Assembly: GCA_020633205.1 (NCBI GenBank)
Contig: JACKEB010000011.1
Coordinates: 124,001 to 188,000 of the forward strand
Source: Polyangiaceae bacterium
Lineage (GTDB): Bacteria; Myxococcota_A; Polyangia; Polyangiales; Polyangiaceae
DNA: 64,000 nucleotides
Direction of reading: 5' to 3'
In this document: positions 53,883 to 62,902 of the stretch, piece after piece
Position numbering within the stretch: position 1 is the stretch's first letter
Layout: every line of letters begins with the position of its first letter
Translations under genes and position numbers: made by a program
Notes under the pieces: generated by a model
What the model was told of the DNA's origin: nothing
Databases searched by the model: none
The model's input: the letters and a program-made list of their open reading frames with translations, nothing else

Positions 53883-54217
53883 CAGGTTTGCCTCCTTGGC
53901 TCCACGAGTCGTCGCACCCGCCCAGCGAATTGCGTGGCTTTCGCTCTAGCCAGCTGAAATCTCGCACCTCAGCGGCCGTACGCATGGCGCCATGTTTAAG
54001 CTCGGCTTTGGCCTCGAAATCGGCAATTTGTTGCATTCTCACGGGGCGCGCTTCGGGTTAGATCGCCGCCAGGCGCTTGCCCAATCCTAGGATTTAGCGC
54101 AAGGCGTCAGCTGCTCTGTGGTCGCGAGATGGTCTCGGCGGCTCCGGAGCCCAACTGCTCGGGTCAGCTCGGGAAATCTCGAGGTGGCGTGAGCGCTCGC
54201 AAGCAAGGAAACGACCT
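53883..54217. other. Intergenic region with gene remnant, before aspS
   Basis: 335 bases. It holds the right copy of the 36-bp repeat (53957-53992) and, on the minus strand, a decayed copy of the SMI1 5' end that soon loses its frame. The aspS promoter should be in the last 150 bases. Confidence 0.5.
53957..53992. repeat. 36-bp direct repeat, right copy
   Basis: Identical to 52103-52138. The two copies flank the accessory block that holds the DUF6602-like gene and two hypotheticals. Confidence 0.85.
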
Positions 54218-56110
54218 GTGGCCCGCTTCATCGACGAGCTCAAGAGAACCCACGACAACAACTCGCTGCGCGCATCGGACATCGGCTCCGAGGTCGTGCT
54301 GTTTGGCTGGGTGAATAATCGTCGAGATCACGGCTCCATCATCTTCGTCGACTTGCGAGATCGCGAAGGTCTGACCCAGATCGTCTTCGACCCGGATACG
54401 GCGCCCGAGGCTCACAAGCAAGCGGAAGCGCTGCGCGGTGAGTGGTGCGTCGGCATCAAGGGCAAGGTGCGCTCACGCGGCATGCAGATGAGCAAGAAGA
54501 CCGGTGAGATGGTCAGCGCCACCAACCCCAACCTGGCTACCGGTGAGGTCGAAGTCGAGGTGATGGAGGCGACGGTCTTCAACAAGAGTGAGACGCCGCC
54601 CTTCGAGCTGCTCGACAAGGTCGACACCAAGGAAGAGATCCGCCTGCAGTATCGCTTCCTGGATTTACGCCGGGCGCCCCTGCAGCGCGCGCTGCGCATG
54701 CGCCACAACCTGAACCAAGCCGCGCGGAACTACTTGAGCGAGGCCGGCTGCCTCGAGCTCGAGACGCCGTTCTTGGTCAAGTACACCCCGGGTGGCGCGC
54801 GTAACTTCCTGGTGCCGAGCCGCACTTCCGCGGGGAAATTCTATGCGCTGGCTGAGAGTCCGCAGCTCTTCAAGCAGCTGTTCATGGTGGCCGGCTACGA
54901 AAAGTACTTCCAGATCGTGCGCTGCTTCCGCGACGAGGACCTGCGCATCGATCGCCAGCCTGAGTTCACCCAGATCGACATCGAGCTGTCTTTCGTGAAC
55001 CAAGACGACATCTTCAACCTGGTTGAAGGCTTGGTGTTCGCGATGTGGAAGGCGAACGGCGTGGACCTGAAGGAGATCTACCCGAGCGGTCACTTCCCCC
55101 GCATGGACTTCGAAGAGTCGATGCGGCTCTACGGCAACGACAAGCCGGACCTGCGCTTCGGCATGCCCCACGTCGACCTCACGGAGCTCATCACGGAGCA
55201 CGACGGCGGCGGCATCCCGTTCTTCCAGCCCATCGCCGAGAAGTTCAAGAACGGCACCTACCGCAAGGATCTGCCGGCGGAGATCATCAAGGCCATGGTC
55301 ATCCCGGCCAGCGCCAACTTCAGCCGCGCCGACGGCGACAAGCTGGAGAAGCAAGCGCGCGGTATGGGCGCCGGGGGCCTGGCGCGCGCCAAGGTCGGAG
55401 CAGGCGGCGAGTGGACCCAGAGCCCGCTGGCGAAGAGCATCACCGACGAGATGCGCAACGCCATCAACGCAGCGTGCGAGGCGAAGGAAGGCGATATCAT
55501 CCTGTTCCAGTCGGGCAAGACCAGCCTGGTGCATACCGTGATGGCGAACCTCCGCCTTGCCCTGGGGAAAAAGCTCGGGCTCATCCCGGAGACTGGCCAC
55601 GGCGACAACTGGAATTTCCTGTGGGTCGTGAACCCGCCGCTCTTCGAGTACGACGAGGACAACAAGCGCTGGGCTGCGGCGCATCACGCCTTCACCCGGC
55701 CGTTCGATGATCACGTCGACTTGCTCGAGAAGGATCCGGGCCTCGTGCAGTGTTACCGCTACGACCTGGTGCTGAACGGCTTCGAGATCGGCGGCGGCTC
55801 GGTGCGTCTGCATGACCCCGAGGTGCAGGCCCGGGTGTTCCGCACCCTCGGCATTGGCGACGCCGAGGCGGAAGAGAAGTTCGGCTTCTTGCTCAAGGCG
55901 CTGCGCTACGGCGCGCCGCCCCACGGCGGAATCGCCCTTGGCATGGACCGCATCAGCATGTTGATGGCGGGCACCGATAGCATCCGCGACGTGATCGCCT
56001 ACCCGAAGACTCAAAAGGGCACCGACCTGATGACGGACGCGCCCGGTGGTGTGTCCGCGGAGCAGCTGGCCGAGCTGCGCGTCGCGTCGCTCGTGAGTGA
56101 CGAAGGCTAA
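54218..56110 (+). CDS. aspS: Aspartyl-tRNA synthetase
   Basis: Class II aminoacyl-tRNA synthetase of the bacterial type. The N-terminal OB anticodon-binding domain (VVLFGWVNNRRDHGSIIFVDLRD) precedes the class II catalytic domain with motif 2 (CFRDEDLRIDRQPEFTQID) and motif 3 (GIALGMDRISMLM). The bacterial GAD insertion (residues about 300-420) is present. 630 aa is a normal length. The start, GTG 54218, has AAGGA 8 bases upstream. A hairpin terminator follows at 56132. The codon and GC content match the core genome. Confidence 0.96.
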   Translation: MARFIDELKRTHDNNSLRASDIGSEVVLFGWVNNRRDHGSIIFVDLRDREGLTQIVFDPDTAPEAHKQAEALRGEWCVGIKGKVRSRGMQMSKKTGEMVSATNPNLATGEVEVEVMEATVFNKSETPPFELLDKVDTKEEIRLQYRFLDLRRAPLQRALRMRHNLNQAARNYLSEAGCLELETPFLVKYTPGGARNFLVPSRTSAGKFYALAESPQLFKQLFMVAGYEKYFQIVRCFRDEDLRIDRQPEFTQIDIELSFVNQDDIFNLVEGLVFAMWKANGVDLKEIYPSGHFPRMDFEESMRLYGNDKPDLRFGMPHVDLTELITEHDGGGIPFFQPIAEKFKNGTYRKDLPAEIIKAMVIPASANFSRADGDKLEKQARGMGAGGLARAKVGAGGEWTQSPLAKSITDEMRNAINAACEAKEGDIILFQSGKTSLVHTVMANLRLALGKKLGLIPETGHGDNWNFLWVVNPPLFEYDEDNKRWAAAHHAFTRPFDDHVDLLEKDPGLVQCYRYDLVLNGFEIGGGSVRLHDPEVQARVFRTLGIGDAEAEEKFGFLLKALRYGAPPHGGIALGMDRISMLMAGTDSIRDVIAYPKTQKGTDLMTDAPGGVSAEQLAELRVASLVSDEG

Positions 56111-56131
56111 GCGCTCGACTTCTCAGGTGGA

Positions 56132-56160
56132 AAAGGCGCCCCATGAGGGGCGCCTTTCTT
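56132..56160 (+). terminator. Rho-independent-type terminator after aspS
   Basis: An 11-bp perfect stem, AAAGGCGCCCC with GGGGCGCCTTT, around an ATGA loop (56132-56157), followed by TTTCTTGCTTT. It lies 22 bases after the aspS stop. Confidence 0.85.
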
Positions 56161-56249
56161 GCTTTGGGCGTGAGCACATTCACGGGTTGAGCGAGATCGC
56201 TGACGGGGCAGACCGGAGGCCGGGCTGAGACGTCTGATACCCTGCTGTT

Positions 56250-57371
56250 ATGCGAGTCTCACGTATTGCCGCCTGTTCGCTGAGTGTGTTGGTTGCGGTT
56301 TTCCTCAGCGGCTGTCCAAGCCAGGAGTCGACGAACACCACCAACTCGAGCAACGTCCCCGCAAGTGCTTCTGCGCCGGCGGGGCCGGAGGTAGCGGTCG
56401 CGCCACTCCCGCCGGAGGCGGAGCGCAACACGCCGTCCTTCTTGGAGCCAGCAAAGCCGAGCGATGCGAAGCCTTGCCAGGCGTTGCCTGACGGAACTGG
56501 ATTGGCTCACGAGATAGCCCGCGTGACGCGTGAGCTGGCGTGTACCCCAGGGCTCTTCTACAAGACGCCAAGTGAGCTCGAAGCTGCCCTCAAGCCGCCG
56601 AAGGGTGTCAGTGTTCGGTTCTCCGGCCCGCGCTTCGTGGAGGTCAAGTTCGAGACAGCGCCTACCGCTCAGGAGCTGGCCACGGCGATGGGCGTGAAGC
56701 AGCCGGTGATCACCACGGCGACCAAAGGCGCCTGGGCGACTCGCAACTGGTACCTCGGCTCCAATCAAACCACCGGGAAGCTCGACCTGTGGGGACCAGG
56801 CATCGCGTCGGTCGCCGTGTCTCATCGCGGGGAGCTGAAAGACACCATCGGCGCCGTGAAGAAGCTCACCGATGAAACGCTCAGGGGCTACATCATCGTT
56901 GCGATGCCCGACGAGGTCGTCGCGGTGAAGGACGACGAGGTCGCTTGGAAGATGTTGCAGCACGCCGTGACCAAGCTCGCCGGCATGCCGAAGCTGCTTG
57001 AACAGGAACCAGAAGCGATCGCAAAACAGCTCGGCATCGACGACCCACGGTTCAACGTCACCCGTGTTTCCGTGGGGACAGGCCCGAGCGCGATCAAGGG
57101 CATCGACATCTGGATGGCGCGCACCCAGATCGCGGCGGCCCCGGTGATCACGACGTTTGATTTCAAGGGCAAGATCGAGCACGAGCGCGCCCACGACAGC
57201 GACACCATCGTGCTGCATCAGACGGGGACGCCTCCTGGCACTTCAGGGGACGAGCACGCCTGGCATGGCCTGAGCATTCGCCCGAGCTTCGACCCGCGTA
57301 AGGGTGTGAAGCTCAAGAATGACAATGACCCGAAGGACTACACCCTCGAGGGTCTGCGTATCATGCCGTGA
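56250..57371 (+). CDS. Lipoprotein of unknown function
   Basis: 373 residues with a lipoprotein signal (LVAVFLSGCPSQ, Cys about residue 25) and a Ser/Asn/Pro linker to about residue 70. The mature part is alpha-beta: HEIARVTRELACTPGLFYKTPSELEAALKPPKG, GPRFVEVKFETAPTAQELATAMGVKQPVI, DDEVAWKMLQHAVTKLAGMPKLLEQEPEAIAKQLG. No catalytic motif. It sits between aspS and the protease triplet. I do not recognise the family. Confidence 0.7.
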   Translation: MRVSRIAACSLSVLVAVFLSGCPSQESTNTTNSSNVPASASAPAGPEVAVAPLPPEAERNTPSFLEPAKPSDAKPCQALPDGTGLAHEIARVTRELACTPGLFYKTPSELEAALKPPKGVSVRFSGPRFVEVKFETAPTAQELATAMGVKQPVITTATKGAWATRNWYLGSNQTTGKLDLWGPGIASVAVSHRGELKDTIGAVKKLTDETLRGYIIVAMPDEVVAVKDDEVAWKMLQHAVTKLAGMPKLLEQEPEAIAKQLGIDDPRFNVTRVSVGTGPSAIKGIDIWMARTQIAAAPVITTFDFKGKIEHERAHDSDTIVLHQTGTPPGTSGDEHAWHGLSIRPSFDPRKGVKLKNDNDPKDYTLEGLRIMP

Positions 57372-57448
57372 GGCTAGGACGATAGCCGCCCTCCTCGAAC
57401 CACGCGATCCACGAGCAAGTTGGGGGTCGGGCGCGACGCAGGCAGTGT

Positions 57449-59167
57449 CTAGAACAAGAGCTGTCCAGCGAGGGTCAGGTTGAAGCTGATGTAGCTCAGC
57501 GATTCTTCGTTGTCGCCGCTGTACTCGCCGATCGCCATACCGCCGAGGGCCTTGAATCCAAGGGCCCCACGTTGCAGGACGATGCCGCCGTCCATCCCAT
57601 ATGCCAGCAGCGAAGCATCGATGTCGCTGTTCTCGACGCTGACGTTGACGTGGTCGAGCCGAACGCCGACGTATATCCAAGACCACTGGTAGCCGACCGA
57701 GGCGCCATACCCGTCCTGCGTCCAATCGGTGCCTGCGTCGCCCTCGCCGTCAGGTGCGGTGCAGTCACCGCAATCCATGTCGAGGTTCGCATGGGATACA
57801 CGAATCGCCACTGGGATCGATGCTTCGTTGGCGATCGCAAAAGCGAGTCCAAGGCCTACGCTCACCCCAAAGCCGCTGGCGTCTGGCCTGGTCGATTCGC
57901 TGAAATTGAAAGGACCCTTCGGTGCTGACACGTGGTGACCAGTCAACGTCAGATAGTCCCCTCCCGCCTCTAGGAAGAAGCGCACGGGCTTCTCTCTTGG
58001 ACGCGTCGGAGGCGCGGGCGGCCCCGTATCCGCGGGCGGCTGGAGGTTGACACTACCAAAGCCACCGCTGGGTCCTGGCTCTGGCGCTGCGCCTACCGGT
58101 GGGGCCGGACTGAGCGACAAAAGCAGCTTCACGAACTTGGATGTAGTTTGCAGTGTGGGCTCCGCCTTGGCGGCTTCCCTGACCAAACTGACGGCCTTGG
58201 CTTGCGCGTTGGGCCAGTTCGTATCCCCGCGGCTACGCATCACCAGGCTCTGGTTCCAGTAGAAGACCGCACTGAGCAGCCGCCCATCAGTCGAGGCGTG
58301 GGCGCCTTCGGATGCCTCGTCGAGCGCACCCTTGATACGAGGATCGACCTCCATTTCGCTCTTCGAGAGCGAGGTCTTGAGCACATCGACACCGTAAAGG
58401 CTCATCAGCGAGGTGAGGTCTGCTAGGCGACGGCTGGTGTCGGCCTCCAGGTAGGCTCGCTGAGCGGCGTCCGCGGGGGTGCCAACGTACTTCTTTGCCG
58501 TTTCGGCGAAGGTCTGCAGCGGGACGGCGTACGCGAGGCCAACGGCGCCCTCATCGAGCCGCGAGCGTGAAACCACGATCCCTCGCACTTTGCCGTCGCT
58601 GTCCACCACGGGTCCACCGGAGTTGCCCGGGTTGACGCTCATCCCCAGCTGTAGCTCCCCGCTTGGGCGCACACCCGAGACGATTCCCGGAGTGGACTGG
58701 GGATCCATGCGAGTAGCATCCAGCGGGTAGCCGATGGCAAACACGTCCTGGCGGATCGCCAGGGTAGCCTTTGGATCAGCGAGCTCGGCGACGTGCTCGA
58801 AGTCGCCCTTCACCCGCAGCAGCGCGAAGTCCCGCGTGGTGTCCACGTAGACCGTTACCGCGGGGAGAGGCCCCAGGCGTCCAGGAACCAGCACCGCGAG
58901 GGCCCGCGTGTCCTGGATGACGTGGGCCGCCGTCAGGATCAGGCCGTCCTTCGACAGCAACACGCCGCTGCCGTGTCCCGCGATGGGCAGCGCCAGCTGG
59001 TACGTCTGACCTTCGTCTTCGATGGGTTCGATCTCGATGTTCCCCATGCCGAGCACGCGCACCGTTGCCTGATCGATGTTGTCGTAGGCAACGGCTTGAG
59101 CGAATGCGCTGGGCGCGAACAGGCAGGCGAAGAGAACCGTGAGGAAACGAAGTTGGGCGAACGACAT
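57449..59167 (-). CDS. Trypsin-like serine protease with C-terminal beta-barrel-like domain, copy 1
   Basis: 572 residues from ATG 59167. The signal peptide (MSFAQLRFLTVLFACLFAPSAFA) precedes an HtrA-type trypsin domain: His82 (LTAAHVI), Asp113 (RDFALLRVK), Ser183 (GNSGGPVV). A helical middle follows (about 255-375) with FYWNQSLVMRSRG. A Pro-rich linker leads to a beta-rich C-terminus of about 185 residues with alternating strands (FFLEAGGDYLTLTG; GASVGYQWSWIYVGVRLDHVNVS) ending in Phe (AGQLLF), an outer-membrane barrel signature. No PDZ domain is seen. It is last of three tandem paralogs; the whole triplet is on the minus strand. Barrel status is inferred. Confidence 0.8.
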   Translation of the reverse strand: MSFAQLRFLTVLFACLFAPSAFAQAVAYDNIDQATVRVLGMGNIEIEPIEDEGQTYQLALPIAGHGSGVLLSKDGLILTAAHVIQDTRALAVLVPGRLGPLPAVTVYVDTTRDFALLRVKGDFEHVAELADPKATLAIRQDVFAIGYPLDATRMDPQSTPGIVSGVRPSGELQLGMSVNPGNSGGPVVDSDGKVRGIVVSRSRLDEGAVGLAYAVPLQTFAETAKKYVGTPADAAQRAYLEADTSRRLADLTSLMSLYGVDVLKTSLSKSEMEVDPRIKGALDEASEGAHASTDGRLLSAVFYWNQSLVMRSRGDTNWPNAQAKAVSLVREAAKAEPTLQTTSKFVKLLLSLSPAPPVGAAPEPGPSGGFGSVNLQPPADTGPPAPPTRPREKPVRFFLEAGGDYLTLTGHHVSAPKGPFNFSESTRPDASGFGVSVGLGLAFAIANEASIPVAIRVSHANLDMDCGDCTAPDGEGDAGTDWTQDGYGASVGYQWSWIYVGVRLDHVNVSVENSDIDASLLAYGMDGGIVLQRGALGFKALGGMAIGEYSGDNEESLSYISFNLTLAGQLLF

Positions 59168-59201
59168 CGCATTCCTGGTGTGGGAGAGCTGGATGGTTTG
59201 G

Positions 59202-60974
59202 CTAGAACGCGAGCTGTGCCATTGCGGAGAGCTGTACGGCACGAACGGAGGTCTCAACGGTGTCGTAGTAGCCAAACTCGTAGTTCTCGTACTCGCTGAC
59301 TTCACCAGAACCCCAATATGCTCCGAGCAGCGCCCCCGCTCTCAACCGTTTGTAGGAGTAGAGATAGCCACCCTCCACGCCCAGCGCCGCGCCATCGACG
59401 TGGAAAGGTTCGTCGCCGTTTGAACCAGGCAGGAACCAGAGAACCTTGCCGCCAAGATACAGTCCTTTGAAAGTTAGCCCTGCGTAAGGGCCCAACTGGG
59501 TCGTGCTCCAGTCGATATCGATGCCGCCGGACTGGCTTGTGGTGGGTTCGTAACAGTAATCGCACGTGAACGAGCCGCTCGCCTGCTGCAGTTCGCCGCC
59601 AAAGATCACGCTCCAGGTTCCAGCCGTTTGGAACCCAACCCTCGCGCCGTACGCGAGCACCGTGCGACCGTGATGCTCTCGATGATTCACTCCGGCGCTC
59701 AACCTAGCGTCGAAGTGGAGATCAATGTTGTACAAGGTTGGAACAATCTCGATTCCAAGCAGGACTTTGAGGTTGAGCTTGAGCGGCTTTCCCTCGGGCT
59801 GCTTCGGTTTGTCCGTCGCCGGTGCGCTCGTTGGTGGCTGCACACTGGAGCCGTAGGTCGTTCCCCAGGGATTCGCGGGGTCTCCCGTCCCGCTCGCCGG
59901 ACCAGGCGCCGTAGGAGGCAGCCCGAGCAGTAACTTCACGAACGGCGACTTGGTCTGCAACGCCGGCTCCGCCTTGGCGGCCTCGCGCACCAGACCTACT
60001 GCCTTGGCCTGCGCGGTGGGCCAGTTCGTATCCCCGCGGCGACGCATCACGAGGCTCTGGTTCCAGTAGAAGACCGCGCTGAGCAGCCGCCCGTCGGTGG
60101 AGGCGTGGGCGCCCTGGGAGGCTTCGTCCAGTGCGCCCTTGATGCGCGGATCGACTTCCATCTCGCTCTTGGAGAGCGAAGTCTTCATCACCTCGAGCCC
60201 ATAGAGGCTCATCAGCGATGTGAGATCCGCCAAGCGTCGGCTGGTGTCCGCTTCGAGATAAGCCAGCTGGGTCGCGTCGGCTGGCTTGGTGAGATACTTG
60301 GTCACCGTCTCGGCGAAGGTCTTTAGAGGGACCGCGTAGGCCAGACCGATCGCTCCTTCGTCGAGTCGAGATCGCGCGACGACGATCGCTCGCACCTTGC
60401 CGTCGCTGTCCACCACGGGTCCGCCCGAGTTGCCCGGGTTGACGCTCATGCCGAGCTGCAGCTCGCCAGTGGGCAAGACGCCGGAGACGATGCCGGGGGT
60501 GGACTGCGGATCCATGCGCGTCGCATCGAGGGGGTAACCGATGGCGAAGACGTTTTGACGGATGGCGAGCGACGCCTTTGGATCGGCGAGCTCTGCGACG
60601 TGCTCGAAGTCGCCCTTCACGCGCAGCAGCGCGAAGTCCCTTGTCGTGTCGGTGTACACAGCGACTGCTGGCAGCGGCCCAAGGTGTCCGGGCACCAACA
60701 CCGCGAGGGCCCGAGTGTCGTCGATGACGTGAGCCGCGGTGAGGATCAAGCCGTCCTTCGAGAGCAGTACGCCGCTGCCGTGGCCCGCGATGGGCACTGC
60801 CAGCTGATACGTCTGACCCTCATCCTCTATCGCTTCGAGCTCGATGTTCCCCATGCCGAGCACGCGTACGGTCGCCTGATCGATGTTGTCGTAGGCGACG
60901 GCTTGAGCGAGCGCGCCTGGGGCGAGGAGAGTCAGAAGAATTGCCGCGAGGATTTGTAGTAGACGTCGTTTCAT
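59202..60974 (-). CDS. Trypsin-like serine protease with C-terminal beta-barrel-like domain, copy 2
   Basis: 590 residues with signal peptide MKRRLLQILAAILLTLLAPGALAQA. The protease domain is nearly identical to copy 1, with the same triad positions (His82, Asp113, Ser183) and the same helical middle. The C-terminal region differs: PLKLNLKVLLGIEIVPTLYNIDLHFDARLSAGVNH, LAYGARVGFQTAGTWSVIFGGEL, and it ends AQLAF. A Cys pair (CDYC) lies in one loop. The strand alternation and final Phe again suggest an outer-membrane barrel, but of a different sequence family. A gap of 34 bases separates it from copy 1. Confidence 0.82.
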   Translation of the reverse strand: MKRRLLQILAAILLTLLAPGALAQAVAYDNIDQATVRVLGMGNIELEAIEDEGQTYQLAVPIAGHGSGVLLSKDGLILTAAHVIDDTRALAVLVPGHLGPLPAVAVYTDTTRDFALLRVKGDFEHVAELADPKASLAIRQNVFAIGYPLDATRMDPQSTPGIVSGVLPTGELQLGMSVNPGNSGGPVVDSDGKVRAIVVARSRLDEGAIGLAYAVPLKTFAETVTKYLTKPADATQLAYLEADTSRRLADLTSLMSLYGLEVMKTSLSKSEMEVDPRIKGALDEASQGAHASTDGRLLSAVFYWNQSLVMRRRGDTNWPTAQAKAVGLVREAAKAEPALQTKSPFVKLLLGLPPTAPGPASGTGDPANPWGTTYGSSVQPPTSAPATDKPKQPEGKPLKLNLKVLLGIEIVPTLYNIDLHFDARLSAGVNHREHHGRTVLAYGARVGFQTAGTWSVIFGGELQQASGSFTCDYCYEPTTSQSGGIDIDWSTTQLGPYAGLTFKGLYLGGKVLWFLPGSNGDEPFHVDGAALGVEGGYLYSYKRLRAGALLGAYWGSGEVSEYENYEFGYYDTVETSVRAVQLSAMAQLAF

Positions 60975-60990
60975 GCCTTGCTCGCGAAGC

Positions 60991-62670
60991 CTAGAAGAAC
61001 ACGCCCACTCCGGCGCTTACGCCGGCGATGGTGACCGCGCCTGTCAGCAGCAGCGTGTTCAGCTGGAGATCGACGGTCTTGATCGGAATGCGCAGTCCGG
61101 CGTCGAGTTCGAAGGCCACCCCGCTCTCGTCCTCCGCAACCCCGCTGTCGGTGACGCTGATGTAGTCGAGGCCCAAGCCGACGGCGAAGTAGCGCTCGAT
61201 GCCCAGGCCGACGGTCGCGCCCACCAACGTGGTTGCGAGGGAGCCACTCTCGCAACGGTCTCCCGAGAAACCGTAGCCCGTGGTCACCGTCTGACACTGG
61301 GTGTAAGTGGTGCCGCTGTGGCGGCGCAAGACGCCCCCGACCTTGAATCGAGCCTTGTCCCCGGTCCAGTAGCCAAACCCGCCCCCAAAGTAGTCACTCG
61401 CGCCTTTCGCATTGTCGCTACGTTTGGTGTTGGCGTATCCGACTTCGAAGTCGAAGTACCCGCCCTTGGTCTTGCTGGGCTTCTTGTCCTTGGGTTCGTC
61501 GTCAGGAAAGGTCGTCGGCCCACTATCGAAGCGCGATAGCGTGTCCATGTTTCCCCCGCTCGAAGGCACGGGGGTGGTGTTCGCGAACGGGTGGAACGTG
61601 CCGTCGCCGGGATCGCCCGCCAGTACGACGCTGATGAACTTGGATTCCTTCTTGAGCTTTGGCTCGAGCTTCACCGCCTCCTTGGCTAGCTTGACGGCGT
61701 ACTGCCGCGACTTGCGCCAGACGCTCTTGCCGCGCGCCTGCTGTACCAGGGACTGGTTCCAGTACATGGCGGCGCTCATCAAGCGGCCGTCGATGGACGC
61801 ATGCTCACCGTAAGAGGCCTCGTTCAGCGTCTTGCGGAGCTTCGGGTCGAGGTCCAAGGAGCCACCGGAGAGCGACGCCTCGAGTACCTCGAGCCCATAC
61901 TGGCTCATCGCCGTCGTGAGCTCGGCGGAGAGCTGCGCCGCATCCGTGCGGAGATAAGTATCCTTCTCGGTGGAGAGTGGCGTGTTCTCCTGCTGGCTCA
62001 CCGGGCCGACGATGTTGCCGAGGGGTACGGCGTAGGCCAGGCCCACGGCGCCCTGATCGAGGCGTGAGCGCGCGATCACGATGCCGCGCACCAGGCCCTG
62101 CTCGTCGACGACGGGACCACCGGAGTTTCCCGGGTTCACCGTCATGCCGAGCTGGAGCGCGCCGTCGGGGAGCTTTCCGGAGACGATGCCTTGGGTGCTC
62201 TGGGGGTCCGTTCGCTTCGCGTCGAGCGGGTAGCCGATGGCGAACACCGTTTGCCGGACCGCCAAGACATCGCTTGGGTCTGCGAGCTTGGCGACCTGGG
62301 TGTAGGTCCCAAGGACGCGCACCAACGCGACATCGTGATCTTCATTCTCGTACACGACCACCGCGGGCAACGCTTTGGGGTAGCCAGGGATCATGACGGC
62401 GATAGCGCGAGAGTCCGCGACCACGTGCTCCGCGGTCAGGATGAGACCATCCGCGCCAACCAACACGCCGCTCCCGTGACCGGCGAGGGGGATCGCCACC
62501 GGGTACTTGACCTGCTTGTGCTCGACCTCTTCGATGTCGACGGTGCCGAGGGCCAGGACGCGCACGGTCGCGCGGTCGATGTCGGAATACGCCAGATCGT
62601 CGGCGGCCGCTGGGAGAGTAGCGAGCACGCATGCGAACAAGACGAGTGCAGCGAGGGAGAGGCGTGTCAT
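60991..62670 (-). CDS. Trypsin-like serine protease with C-terminal beta-barrel-like domain, copy 3
   Basis: 559 residues from ATG 62670 (MTRLSLAALVLF); a longer frame to 62691 exists. It is more diverged than the others but has the same triad numbering: His82 (LTAEHVV), Asp113 (HDVALVRVL), Ser183 (GNSGGPVV). The helical middle (YWNQSLVQQARGKSVWRKSRQYAVKLAKEAV) is conserved. The C-terminus (GYFDFEVGYANTKRSDN; YFAVGLGLDYISVTDSG; ending SAGVGVFF) is a third barrel-like sequence. First of the three in transcription order. No AT-rich or transferred DNA is evident. Confidence 0.8.
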   Translation of the reverse strand: MTRLSLAALVLFACVLATLPAAADDLAYSDIDRATVRVLALGTVDIEEVEHKQVKYPVAIPLAGHGSGVLVGADGLILTAEHVVADSRAIAVMIPGYPKALPAVVVYENEDHDVALVRVLGTYTQVAKLADPSDVLAVRQTVFAIGYPLDAKRTDPQSTQGIVSGKLPDGALQLGMTVNPGNSGGPVVDEQGLVRGIVIARSRLDQGAVGLAYAVPLGNIVGPVSQQENTPLSTEKDTYLRTDAAQLSAELTTAMSQYGLEVLEASLSGGSLDLDPKLRKTLNEASYGEHASIDGRLMSAAMYWNQSLVQQARGKSVWRKSRQYAVKLAKEAVKLEPKLKKESKFISVVLAGDPGDGTFHPFANTTPVPSSGGNMDTLSRFDSGPTTFPDDEPKDKKPSKTKGGYFDFEVGYANTKRSDNAKGASDYFGGGFGYWTGDKARFKVGGVLRRHSGTTYTQCQTVTTGYGFSGDRCESGSLATTLVGATVGLGIERYFAVGLGLDYISVTDSGVAEDESGVAFELDAGLRIPIKTVDLQLNTLLLTGAVTIAGVSAGVGVFF

Positions 62671-62902
62671 CGGGGGCGCGCAGGCTAGCATCGATCCCTC
62701 GGCGCGCTGGTTCAGAATGCCTCAAACCAGAGCGACGGAGCGGTGACATCGGACGCGGCCGTGCGGTCGCGATGGAACACGAGCCGCGGCTCCAGTTCCG
62801 CACGGCTTCCCCGGTGGAACGCGGCGTCAATCGTGTGTAGTCGTCGGCGCGTACACCGGAGCCAGCGTGGGCGAGCGACCTACATCGCGTGACTACAGGG
62901 CG
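62671..62902. other. Intergenic region
   Basis: 232 bases with no gene; contains the promoter area for the protease triplet on the minus strand. No clear operator seen. Confidence 0.4.

Noticed and set aside
53791..54042. 83-residue minus-strand frame before aspS
   Set aside because: Carries the 36-bp repeat copy of the SMI1 start, then unrelated low-quality sequence; a remnant, not a gene.
54665..56014. Long minus-strand open frame opposite aspS
   Set aside because: Antisense to the conserved AspRS sequence; codon-phase artefact of high GC.
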